Positions 18,982 through 31,424 of a DNA stretch of 64,000 bases are shown in pieces. Source of the stretch: an uncultured Coriobacteriaceae bacterium. Its GTDB lineage: Bacteria; Actinomycetota; Coriobacteriia; Coriobacteriales; Atopobiaceae. How positions within the stretch are numbered: the stretch's first letter is position 1; each line of letters begins with the position of its first letter. Made by a program: the position numbers and the translations under genes. The notes beneath the pieces were generated by a model. The model made no database searches, was not told where the DNA came from, and saw nothing but the letters and a program-made list of their open reading frames with translations. The DNA is taken from NCBI GenBank assembly GCA_902778135.1, contig CACYWP010000004.1, positions 62,001 to 126,000 on the forward strand. Reading direction: 5' to 3'.

Positions 18982-19140
18982 ACACGTCAGGGGCGCCCAC
19001 CGCGATGGGCGCCCTCTCCTTTACGGGGAGGCCGCGCGGGGCTCGAACCGAGAGGTCGCGGCGCGGGAGCGCCGCGGGGCGAGCGGAGCGAGCCCCAGGA
19101 GCGCCGCCCCTGCGGCGCGGGAGCCCCTTCATCTCCACCA
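18962..19140. repeat. tRNA-Ala 3'-end duplication enclosing a GC-rich hairpin segment
   Basis: GAGCCCCTTCATCTCCACCA occurs at 18962-18981 (the tRNA 3' end) and again at 19121-19140. Between them, 19038-19049 is an inverted copy of the T-arm core (GGGGCTCGAACC), and 19055-19125 is strongly self-complementary (for example GGGGCGAGCGGAGCGAGCCCC). The layout resembles attachment-site duplication at a tRNA, but only ~140 bp lies between the copies and no integrase is present. It may be a decayed element or a small tRNA-derived repeat. Confidence 0.75.
18990..19016 (+). terminator. Hairpin after tRNA-Ala
   Basis: GGGCGCCC and GGGCGCCC flank an 8-nt loop, followed by TCTCCTTT. It is a plausible intrinsic terminator for the tRNA transcript. 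Confidence 0.7.
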
Positions 19141-19235
19141 CACTTGTCTTCGTGGGCCTTCTATGGTCAAACGTCCGAATGGTATAGATTGTTGTGTTCG
19201 TCCCCGAGGCCATTTTCGAGAGACAAGGTAACCAC

Positions 19236-21056
19236 GTGTCCAGAAGACATCAGTCCGCCAAGAGAAGCAGACGCACCGCGAACGTCACGATGCCGCTCAG
19301 CCATGTCGTGCTCTATCTGCTGGGATCGCTTGTCTTTGCCTTCATTGCCGGAGTCCTCGTTTGGGCTCTCGTCGAGTGGGGCGACCTTTCGATGAACGAG
19401 ATCATGTTCACGCTGACCTCCCCCTTGGAGGGAACGAGCGATTCGGTGTGGCTGGAGGTCGCCGCCTGGTGCCTGCCGGTCGTGACCGTGGTGCTCATTG
19501 CCTATGCGGCCATCTGCCTGCGCACAAAGGGCAGGGTCCGCAAGATCGCTTCCCGTGCGGTATTCGGCTGCGCGTTCGTCGCGTTCGTTGTGGCGACGGC
19601 CATCTCCTGGCACAACTTCAAGGTGGGAAACTACCTCAAGCGCATGGTCAACAGCTCGACCTTCATCGAGGACAACTACGCCGACCCGCAGACCACAAGC
19701 GTCACGTTCCCCGAGCAGAAGCGAAACCTGATCTACATCTACCTCGAATCCATGGAGATAACCTTTGCGGACAAGGCCTCTGGAGGGGCCTTCGAGGAGA
19801 ACATCATCCCCAACCTCACCCAGCTGGCCATGGAGAATGTCACCTTCTCGGGGGATACCGGACAGCTCAACGGTGGCTATGCCCTCTACGACACCACGTG
19901 GACGATGGCGGGCATGTTCGCCCAGACGGCGGGACTGCCCCTTTCGACGGGTATCGGGATGAACGATATGGAGTTCCAGTCGTCGTTTGCCCCCAGCGTC
20001 ACGTCAGTGGGTGAGATTCTCCAGCAGAATGGCTATCACAACGTGTTCCTGCTGGGATCGTTGGCCAGCTTTGGAGGTCGCGAGCTGTTCTTCACCAACC
20101 ATGGTGACTACACGATCTATGACTTTGCCTACTCGCGCGCCGTTGGCGAGATACCCGAGAACTATCACGTATGGTGGGGCTACGAGGACAAGAAGCTCTT
20201 CGACTTCGCGAAGCAGCACGCCACCGAGCTGGCTGCAGCCGACGAGCCCTTCAACCTGACCATCCTGACCGTCGACACGCACCGCGAGAATGGCTATGTG
20301 TGCGCGGAATGCCCCACGACCTTTGGTGACAACCAGTACGCCAACGTTCTTGCCTGCTCCGACCAGCGTACCTATGACTTCGTGCGATGGCTGCAGGAGC
20401 AGCCCTTCTACGAGAACACGACCATCATCCTCTGCGGCGACCATACGACCATGGACTCGGACTTCTGCAAGGACGTCCCAAAGGGCTATGGACGGCGCAC
20501 ATATACGGCCATCATCAATGCGCCGGTTGACCCGGTGACGAGCGAGGCGCGCACCTATTCGACAATGGATCTCTTCCCCACGACTCTGGCCGCACTGGGT
20601 GCCCGGATCGAGGGGGATCGTCTGGGGCTGGGCACCAACCTCTACTCGACCCAGCCTACGATTTTGGAACAGCACAGCGTCGATGAGGTCAACAACGAGC
20701 TAATGAGCCATTCCACCCTGCTCGAGCACCTGCTGTCGGTGGATACGGGACTGAAGCCGACCATCAAGACCCAGCCGGCGGGCGAGCGTGGTGGTGCCTA
20801 CAAGGTGACGATGGATGCGACCTTCGACGAGACCAACGTCGACCACGTCGAGTTCCGCGTATACAAGGCTGACGGAGACCGTTCGCACATCGATAACTTC
20901 GTATGCGAGAAGACCGGGGAGAATACCTACTCTGCCAATGTCCTGGTACGCAACCTGACGGACGGGCCAGGGGAATACATCATCCAGGCCGCTCTCGTCT
21001 ATAAGGACGGTACGTCGCAAGGCATGCAGCAGAGCGTGAAGGAGACGTTCAAGTGA
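19236..21056 (+). CDS. Membrane phosphoglycerol transferase (MdoB/GacH/LtaS-like sulfatase family)
   Basis: Alkaline-phosphatase-superfamily enzymes of this type transfer glycerol phosphate from lipid donors to surface glycans (MdoB, streptococcal GacH) or build lipoteichoic acid (LtaS). The GTG at 19236 follows AAGG by 7 nt and gives 606 residues; the frame is open from 19194. Three hydrophobic segments (about residues 15-130) precede an extracellular domain with YLESMEITF (metal Glu), DTTWTMAGMFAQTAGLPLS (catalytic Thr, the MdoB-type sequence), TVDTHREN and ILCGDHTTMDSDF (metal Asp/His). A C-terminal beta-rich domain of ~130 residues follows. It begins the surface-polymer locus. GroP transfer onto the rhamnose polymer is an inference. 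Confidence 0.85.
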   Translation: MSRRHQSAKRSRRTANVTMPLSHVVLYLLGSLVFAFIAGVLVWALVEWGDLSMNEIMFTLTSPLEGTSDSVWLEVAAWCLPVVTVVLIAYAAICLRTKGRVRKIASRAVFGCAFVAFVVATAISWHNFKVGNYLKRMVNSSTFIEDNYADPQTTSVTFPEQKRNLIYIYLESMEITFADKASGGAFEENIIPNLTQLAMENVTFSGDTGQLNGGYALYDTTWTMAGMFAQTAGLPLSTGIGMNDMEFQSSFAPSVTSVGEILQQNGYHNVFLLGSLASFGGRELFFTNHGDYTIYDFAYSRAVGEIPENYHVWWGYEDKKLFDFAKQHATELAAADEPFNLTILTVDTHRENGYVCAECPTTFGDNQYANVLACSDQRTYDFVRWLQEQPFYENTTIILCGDHTTMDSDFCKDVPKGYGRRTYTAIINAPVDPVTSEARTYSTMDLFPTTLAALGARIEGDRLGLGTNLYSTQPTILEQHSVDEVNNELMSHSTLLEHLLSVDTGLKPTIKTQPAGERGGAYKVTMDATFDETNVDHVEFRVYKADGDRSHIDNFVCEKTGENTYSANVLVRNLTDGPGEYIIQAALVYKDGTSQGMQQSVKETFK

Positions 21057-21190
21057 TCCGGCGTGCGGACGGTTGCGGCGGTTCGCACAGCTGAATCCGC
21101 AGAGGTTCTCCATGACCCTGTAACTGGCCTTCCCGTAATATGAAGACGTCTGTGTCGAGTTCCGCACCCAACGTTCTTTGGAGGACCTAC

Positions 21191-22093
21191 ATGAAGGGCA
21201 TCATCCTGGCCGGCGGCTCCGGCACGCGCCTGTACCCCCTGACGCGCGTCACGTCCAAGCAGCTGCTGCCGATCTACGACAAGCCGATGATCTACTACCC
21301 GCTCTCGACGCTCATGCTGGCGGGCATCCGCGACATCCTCATCATCTCGACGCCGACGGACCTGCCCAACTTCGAGCGGCTGCTGGGCGACGGCTCCGAC
21401 TTCGGCGTGAAGCTCTCCTACGCCGAGCAGCCCAGCCCCGACGGCCTGGCCCAGGCCTTCGTCATCGGCCGCGAGTTCGCCGCCGGCGAGCCCTGCGCGC
21501 TGGTGCTGGGCGACAACATCTTCTACGGCAACGGCCTCTCCAAGCGCCTGAGGCGCGCGGTGCGCTCCGCCGCCGAGGGCCGCGCCACGGTCTTCGGCTA
21601 CCGCGTCGACGACCCCGAGCGCTTCGGCGTGGTGGAGTTCGACGCCGACTACAACGCGATCTCCATCGAGGAGAAGCCCGCCGAGCCCAAGAGCAACTAC
21701 GCCGTCACCGGGCTGTACTTCTACCCCGCCGACGTGTGCGACCGCGCCGCCGAGGTGAGGCCGTCGGCCCGCGGCGAGTACGAGATCACCGACCTCAACC
21801 GCATGTACCTCGAGGCCGGCACCCTCGACGTCATCACGCTGGGCCGCGGCTTCGCGTGGCTGGACACCGGCACCATGGAGTCGCTCTTCGAGGCGTCCCA
21901 GTTCGTGCGCACCGTCGAGCGCGCCCAGGACCTGCCTGTCAGCGTCCCCGAGGAGATCGCCTACGACAACGGCTGGGTCGACCGCGACACGCTGCTGGCC
22001 TGCGCCGAGCGCTACGGCAAGAGCGACTACGGTGCGCACCTGCGCCTGGTGGCAGACAACAAGATCAAAAAGGAGGGCTACCGCGAGGACTAG
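21191..22093 (+). CDS. rfbA: Glucose-1-phosphate thymidylyltransferase (dTDP-glucose synthase)
   Basis: First step of dTDP-L-rhamnose synthesis. The ATG at 21191 follows GGAGG and gives 300 residues starting [18 protein letters not shown], the nucleotide-binding signature. [51 protein letters not shown] and [14 protein letters not shown] are all RmlA hallmarks. Third codon positions are almost entirely G or C, more extreme than in the adjacent genes. rfbB and rfbD follow after the GH25 gene, and rfbC lies 35 kb on. Confidence 0.98.
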   Translation: MKGIILAGGSGTRLYPLTRVTSKQLLPIYDKPMIYYPLSTLMLAGIRDILIISTPTDLPNFERLLGDGSDFGVKLSYAEQPSPDGLAQAFVIGREFAAGEPCALVLGDNIFYGNGLSKRLRRAVRSAAEGRATVFGYRVDDPERFGVVEFDADYNAISIEEKPAEPKSNYAVTGLYFYPADVCDRAAEVRPSARGEYEITDLNRMYLEAGTLDVITLGRGFAWLDTGTMESLFEASQFVRTVERAQDLPVSVPEEIAYDNGWVDRDTLLACAERYGKSDYGAHLRLVADNKIKKEGYRED

Positions 22094-22156
22094 TCCAATG
22101 TGACGCATAGGCCTATGCGTTTGCACCTCCTACCAAACCGAGAGTTGAGGTCTCAT

Positions 22157-26526
<4,370 letters not shown>

Positions 26527-26535
26527 GAGACAGCC

Positions 26536-27441
26536 ATGAGAATGCTGATTACGGGATGCAAGGGCCAGCTGGGCAACGAGCTGCGCCGACTTCTCGAGAC
26601 GGGAACGGCCGAGATCGGCCCCATTCCCGAGGAGCTGCGTGACACGGAGGCGACCTTCATCGATGTCGAGCAACTGGACATCACCGACTCCGCGGCAGTC
26701 GACGCCTACTTCGCCGAGCACGAGTTCGATGTGGTCATCAACTGCGCGGCCATGACCAATGTCGATGGCTGCGAGCAGGTCGAGGACACGGCCTATCGCG
26801 TCAACGCCATCGGCCCCGAGAACCTGGCACGTGCGGCTGCCTCCCAGGGAGCCAAGTTCATCCAGGTGTCGACCGACTACGTCTTCCCGGGCAACGAGCC
26901 GGGCGAGCGCGTGGAGAGCGACCCAACGGGCCCCATCAGTGCCTACGGTCGCAGCAAGCTGGCTGGCGAGCAGCTGTCCCAGGCGGCAAATCCCCGCACG
27001 TTCGTGGTTCGCACCGCATGGCTGTATGGCTATGTCGGTCGCAACTTCGTCAAGACGATGCTGCGCCTCGCGCGCGAGCTGGGTGCCATGACCGTCGTGG
27101 ACGACCAGCTGGGCAACCCGACCTCCGCAAACGACCTGGCATACGAGCTGCTCAAGCTGTCCCTCACCGATGACTATGGCGTCTACCACTGCACCAACGA
27201 GGGAACGACCTCCTGGGCACAGTTCACGCGTGCCATCGTGGCCGGTGCGGGCTACGACCCCGACATCGTCACGCCCTGCACCTCCGACGAGTACGCCGCC
27301 GCCCATCCCGCCGCCGCCCGTAGGCCGCTCTTCTCCGCCCTGAAGAACGAGCACCTTGCCCAGACCATCGGCAACGAGATGCGTCCCTGGCAGGACGCGC
27401 TGGCAGACTACCTGCGCAACCTGCCCCAGCTCGAAGGATAG
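26536..27441 (+). CDS. rfbD: dTDP-4-dehydrorhamnose reductase
   Basis: Final step to dTDP-L-rhamnose. The 301-residue product has the NADPH-binding motif ITGCKGQLGNEL, INCAAMTNVDGCE, VSTDYVFPG and YGRSKLAGEQ (Tyr-x-x-x-Lys), followed by TAWLYG and a substrate domain with DQLGNPTSANDLA. AGGAGA precedes the ATG. It is coupled to rfbB upstream and lies 4 nt before the SMR-like pair. Codon use is less extreme than in rfbB. Confidence 0.95.
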   Translation: MRMLITGCKGQLGNELRRLLETGTAEIGPIPEELRDTEATFIDVEQLDITDSAAVDAYFAEHEFDVVINCAAMTNVDGCEQVEDTAYRVNAIGPENLARAAASQGAKFIQVSTDYVFPGNEPGERVESDPTGPISAYGRSKLAGEQLSQAANPRTFVVRTAWLYGYVGRNFVKTMLRLARELGAMTVVDDQLGNPTSANDLAYELLKLSLTDDYGVYHCTNEGTTSWAQFTRAIVAGAGYDPDIVTPCTSDEYAAAHPAAARRPLFSALKNEHLAQTIGNEMRPWQDALADYLRNLPQLEG

Positions 27442-27445
27442 CTGC

Positions 27446-27844
27446 GTGACCAAGGGATCGCCGAACAACGGCAACACCAGGTGGAGCGCCCGCGTCTTCG
27501 TGGGGCTCCACCTTATGTTGGCCCTCTACTCGCTCTCCAGCGTCTGCAGCAAGCTGGCTGCGGGGCATGCCTTCATGAGCTGGGGATTCGTCTTCTTCTA
27601 CGGGGCGATGGTGGCCATCCTGGGCATCTATGCCATCGGATGGCAGCAGGTCATCAAGCGCATGCCCCTGACCACGGCCTATGCGAACAAGGCGGTCACG
27701 CTGGTCTGGGGCCTGGTCTGGGGCCTCTTGCTGTTCCACGAGCAGCTGACGCTGGCCAAGGTCGTCGGTTGCGCCATCGTGCTGGCGGGCGTGGTCCTGT
27801 TCTCCCTGGCAGACGGCGACGAGGGAGAGGAGGGCCGCTCATGA
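27446..27844 (+). CDS. SMR/EamA-like small membrane transporter subunit 1
   Basis: 132 residues from a GTG 4 nt after rfbD. Four hydrophobic helices are visible, with MPLTTAYANKAVTLVWGLVWGLLLFHEQLTLAKVVGCAIVLAGVVLF, the helix 3-4 pattern of EamA/SMR proteins such as ArnE/ArnF. Such pairs flip undecaprenyl-phosphate-linked sugars or export small compounds. Its stop overlaps the start of the next SMR-like gene (ATGA type), so the two probably form a heterodimer. The following membrane GT2 suggests a polyprenyl-phosphate-sugar substrate, an inference from context. Confidence 0.75.
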   Translation: MTKGSPNNGNTRWSARVFVGLHLMLALYSLSSVCSKLAAGHAFMSWGFVFFYGAMVAILGIYAIGWQQVIKRMPLTTAYANKAVTLVWGLVWGLLLFHEQLTLAKVVGCAIVLAGVVLFSLADGDEGEEGRS

Positions 27845-28191
27845 ACGGCGTCCTGGGCTTTGCCCTGCTCAACCTGCTGGGCGTCTTCGTCAGTGCCGTC
27901 TCGCAGGTCCTGCTGAAGAAGAGCGCGATGGAGGACCATGGATCGATGGCGGGAGAGTACCTCAACCCGCTGGTCGTGATCGCCTACGCGCTGTTCGTCG
28001 GCGCAACCCTGCTCTCCACGATCGCCTACAAGGGCATCCCCCTGTCGATGGGCCCCATCCTCGACGCGACAGGGTACATCTACGTGACGGTGTTCGGCGT
28101 CCTAATCTTCCACGAGCGCCTCGACCGGCGCAAGCTGGTGGCCCTGGCACTGATTCTGGTGGGGATAGCCGTCTATTCGTTGGGTCTGTGA
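27841..28191 (+). CDS. SMR/EamA-like small membrane transporter subunit 2
   Basis: 116 residues, four helices, overlapping the preceding gene by 4 nt. Motifs include VSAVSQVLLKKSAM, STIAYKGIPLSMGPILDATGYIYVTVFGVLIFHERLDRRKLVALALILVGIAVYS, close to the SMR/ArnE-type pattern. It would pair with the upstream subunit as a small flippase. The next gene is a membrane-anchored GT2. Confidence 0.78.
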   Translation: MNGVLGFALLNLLGVFVSAVSQVLLKKSAMEDHGSMAGEYLNPLVVIAYALFVGATLLSTIAYKGIPLSMGPILDATGYIYVTVFGVLIFHERLDRRKLVALALILVGIAVYSLGL

Positions 28192-28274
28192 CCGACCAGG
28201 TCGACGCGATGGGCCCCCTGTCCGGGGGTGCTATCATGGCCGATACCGTTTCTACCGAGAAGGAGCGCCTCGCG

Positions 28275-29207
28275 ATGCTCGTATCCATCGTCATCCCCTG
28301 CTACAACTCCGAACGCAGCATCCGCCGCGTCGTCGAACTGACCCAAGAGACCTTCGAGGGCCTCGATGGCTACGAGTGCGAGTTCGTGCTGGTCAACGAC
28401 TGCTCGCCCGACAACACCTACCAGTCCATCCAGTCGCTCGCGCGCGACTACCCCTATGTCAAGGGCATCAACCTCATGCGCAACTTCGGGCAGCACAACG
28501 CCCTGATGTGTGCCATGAACTACGCCACCGGCGACCTCATCTTGGGCATGGACGACGACCTGCAGACGCACCCCAGCCAGATCCCGGCCATCCTGCACAA
28601 GATGGAGGAAGGCTACGACATCGTCTATGGCATCTATGCGTCCAGCACGAACAAGGCCACGAAGAACTTCACGAGCTGGTTGAACAAGGTCTCGGCACAG
28701 GTGCTGCTGGGCAGGCCCAAGGACCTGGAGACCTCGAACTTCTGGGTCATCCGTCGCGCCATCCGCGACCAGGTGGTCACCTACACCAACTACAACCCCT
28801 ATATCCAGGCACTGTTCGGCCGCATGACCTCCAACATCGGCAACGTCGTGATCGAGCATCACAAGCGCGAGGAGGGAACCTCCAACTACACCCTGGGAAA
28901 GCTGGTGCGCCTGTGGCTCTCCTACTTCAACTATACGGTGCTGCCGCTGCGTCTGGCATCGACGATTGGTGTGGTGACGGCGGGCCTGGGATTTCTCTTT
29001 GGCCTGATCACGCTGGTGCGCAAGCTGCTGAACCCGAACATAGTGGCGGGCTGGGCCTCGCTCATCTGCATCATGCTCTTCTTCTTCGGGCTGATTCTGC
29101 TGGTGTTGGGAATCATCGGCGAATATCTCGGCGATATCGTCCTATCCATCAACAGCACGCCCCAATACGTGGTGCGTGAGACGGTCAACGTGGACGAAGA
29201 GGCATAA
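28275..29207 (+). CDS. Membrane GT2 polyprenyl-phosphate glycosyltransferase (GtrB/CsbB/ArnC-like)
   Basis: These enzymes transfer a sugar from a nucleotide donor to undecaprenyl phosphate at the inner face. The ATG at 28275 lies 9 nt after AAGGAG; an alternative in-frame ATG is at 28236. The 310-residue product opens MLVSIVIPCYNSE, has VNDCSPDNTY, MDDDLQTHPSQI (DxD region) and TSNFWVIRR, then two C-terminal transmembrane helices (about 240-290) and GIIGEYLGDIV, the ArnC/GtrB signature. It follows the SMR pair directly, matching the GT2-plus-flippase arrangement of three-component glycosylation systems. Confidence 0.9.
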   Translation: MLVSIVIPCYNSERSIRRVVELTQETFEGLDGYECEFVLVNDCSPDNTYQSIQSLARDYPYVKGINLMRNFGQHNALMCAMNYATGDLILGMDDDLQTHPSQIPAILHKMEEGYDIVYGIYASSTNKATKNFTSWLNKVSAQVLLGRPKDLETSNFWVIRRAIRDQVVTYTNYNPYIQALFGRMTSNIGNVVIEHHKREEGTSNYTLGKLVRLWLSYFNYTVLPLRLASTIGVVTAGLGFLFGLITLVRKLLNPNIVAGWASLICIMLFFFGLILLVLGIIGEYLGDIVLSINSTPQYVVRETVNVDEEA

Positions 29208-29259
29208 CAAGAGGCGGCGACTGCTGGGGGTCCCACTGGTCCCTTGCTATCCGCCTGGC

Positions 29260-31281
29260 TTACACGAAGGGTCGTGCCGCGCCGAGGACAGGTCCGTAGC
29301 GATGGAAGTTCCTGTTGTAGGCGACCTTCCCGTCGACCGAGTTGCCATCAAGCAGCACGCCGTTGCCCAGGTAGATGGCTACGTGCTCGTACCAGTAGAC
29401 GATGTCACCACGCTTTATCTGGGAAAAGTCGACGGGCATGAACACGTTGTTCTCGCGCCAGGAGTTGGCGAAGTGATGGTTCGTGTAGGCCTTGGTCCAA
29501 GGGTTGTAGTCTCCGCTGGGCAGGCCATCCAGGCTGACACCGGCAGCATAGAGTCCCTCCATGATCAGACCCGAGCAGTCGATGGTGTCGCCGGGACGGC
29601 TGGCGCGGTTGTCCACCCACTTGGTGCCAAAGTACTTCATGGCTCCCGCGATGAATGCCTCGACGCACTGCTCGCGCGTGTAGTCGGGGCGGATGGTGCA
29701 GGGCAGCACATAGGTGTAGAACCCCTTGCAATAGCTGGGCAGGGTCACACCATAGGCGTCGATCTGCGGGTAGCGCTTGGGGTTCTGATAGCCGACCTTG
29801 CCGACCTTCAGGGCCTTGTCGAACTTGCCGTCGTTGTTAACATGCCACCACTTCTTCTGGTAGAAGTCATAGGTGTTGCGGATGACGTAGCCGACGGCCC
29901 GCGAGCCATAATAGGTGGACCCGCCGACCGAGAAGTGGCCGAGGTGCGCGCCATGCACTGTCGTGCCCGAGATGGTGTCGATGCGGTAGCGCTGCATCTT
30001 CCCATGGTCGTAGATGCCCGTGCACAGCCATCCCTCGTCCCAGGCGAGCACACCGTTGTTGTCGGCTAGCAGCATGCCGGACTGATAGGGCTTCTTGCCG
30101 CGCAGGACATAGCCCTCGCCACCGATGCCATAGTAGTGCTGGCCTTCGACCTCGAAGACACCCGTGCGCACGGCGTGCCTGCTCGCGATGACCCAATAGC
30201 GCTGCCAACCCTTGTCAAAGTCCTTGGTGACGACCCAGTGGTCCTCGCTGGCATCGAGCAGACGACCGTCGTTGTTCGCGACGTAGACCAGACCCCTGCC
30301 GGTGTCCTTCTTGGCACGCAGGACATAGCCGGCACTGGTCGTGTAATGGGGATAGCCGTCGGCGGAGTAGCCCGGGACGCAGCCATGAGCCTGTTCGTCG
30401 ACCCAATAGCGCTGCAGGCCTTGGCCGTATGCCTTGGTCACATGCCAGCCTGGGCTCTCCAGGCGTCCGTCGTTGTTGGCCAGGTAGACGATGCCGGTTG
30501 AGGGATCGGTGTAGCGACCGCGAACGATGGTGCCGTCATTCTTCGCATAGGCGAAGTAGGCCAGACCGTCCTTTGTCGGGTCGAGTAGGCGGGAGAGGAT
30601 GAGCTCGCCTGTGTGCTGGTCCAGCCAGTAGCGCTCAAGGGTACCCGTCTTTCCGTCGGTGCGCGTTGTCGTGACGAGCCATTCCGTGCGCTTGGCGACC
30701 GTGCCATTGCTTTTGCGCTCGTACCAGAAATAGCTGCCATTCTCCTTTGCCCAACCGAGGGCATGCGTGGCCTTTGCCTCGAGGGGTGTGGCCTCGGGTG
30801 TCGAAACCTGGAGGGCCATCGGTGTGGCGGATGGCTGGCCATCGGTAGGAGCCGCATCGTCTGCAGTGGTATCCGTGTCCGCCTCGGTGACTCCTTCATT
30901 CGTCGTTTCGTCGGCGGCTACCGGAGCTTCAAGAGGGTCCTGCGTGGCGATTTCCGCTCCGTCGTTGGCGGACGGACCTATGCCGATGCCGGCATCGTCG
31001 TCGATTGTGGGGGAAAGTCCGAGCTCGTCAGATGAGCTGACAGGCTCCTCGGCCGTGGTGACAGGGATGGATTCATCGCCTGTCGCGAAGATCATGGGGG
31101 CTTCGACGGCTGCCTCGGAAACGGCATCGACCTCGTCTGTGGTCTGCTCGAGATCCGTAGCTACCTGCAGGACTTCGGCATGCGCGCTCTTTGCGGGGAT
31201 ACCCCATCCAAGGGCAAGGGCAACGGCGCATGCGGGGACAACGCAACGCCGACCTGTCCCGGCCGTCATGAACGACTTCAT
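29260..31281 (-). CDS. Secreted NlpC/P60 peptidase with wall-binding-like repeats (1)
   Basis: NlpC/P60 enzymes cut peptidoglycan stem peptides. The 673-residue product has a signal peptide (ALGWGIPAKSAHA), an acidic Thr/Asp/Glu linker (about 35-165), a divergent repeat region (about 170-505; YFAYAKNDGTIVRGRY, YLANNDGRLESPGWHV, AYGQGLQRYWVDE) and a C-terminal NlpC/P60 domain (about 525-673). The last has the catalytic Cys in GDTIDCSGLIMEGLY and His in EHVAIYLGNG, with RGDIVYW between. It is convergent with the GT2 gene. Related to the gene at 54778, which shares the same C-terminal plan. Confidence 0.9.
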   Translation of the reverse strand: MKSFMTAGTGRRCVVPACAVALALGWGIPAKSAHAEVLQVATDLEQTTDEVDAVSEAAVEAPMIFATGDESIPVTTAEEPVSSSDELGLSPTIDDDAGIGIGPSANDGAEIATQDPLEAPVAADETTNEGVTEADTDTTADDAAPTDGQPSATPMALQVSTPEATPLEAKATHALGWAKENGSYFWYERKSNGTVAKRTEWLVTTTRTDGKTGTLERYWLDQHTGELILSRLLDPTKDGLAYFAYAKNDGTIVRGRYTDPSTGIVYLANNDGRLESPGWHVTKAYGQGLQRYWVDEQAHGCVPGYSADGYPHYTTSAGYVLRAKKDTGRGLVYVANNDGRLLDASEDHWVVTKDFDKGWQRYWVIASRHAVRTGVFEVEGQHYYGIGGEGYVLRGKKPYQSGMLLADNNGVLAWDEGWLCTGIYDHGKMQRYRIDTISGTTVHGAHLGHFSVGGSTYYGSRAVGYVIRNTYDFYQKKWWHVNNDGKFDKALKVGKVGYQNPKRYPQIDAYGVTLPSYCKGFYTYVLPCTIRPDYTREQCVEAFIAGAMKYFGTKWVDNRASRPGDTIDCSGLIMEGLYAAGVSLDGLPSGDYNPWTKAYTNHHFANSWRENNVFMPVDFSQIKRGDIVYWYEHVAIYLGNGVLLDGNSVDGKVAYNRNFHRYGPVLGAARPFV

Positions 31282-31424
31282 ATTCCTCCGATATCGGGAC
31301 TACGACAACGGAGTTATCCATAGCACGTATTGGCGTAAAATCGAACCCAATACCAATGTCTGTGACTGTATGGCAATCATTTACAGGAGCGTGCTGTGTT
31401 TGGCCGTACGCGTTCTTGTAGCTA

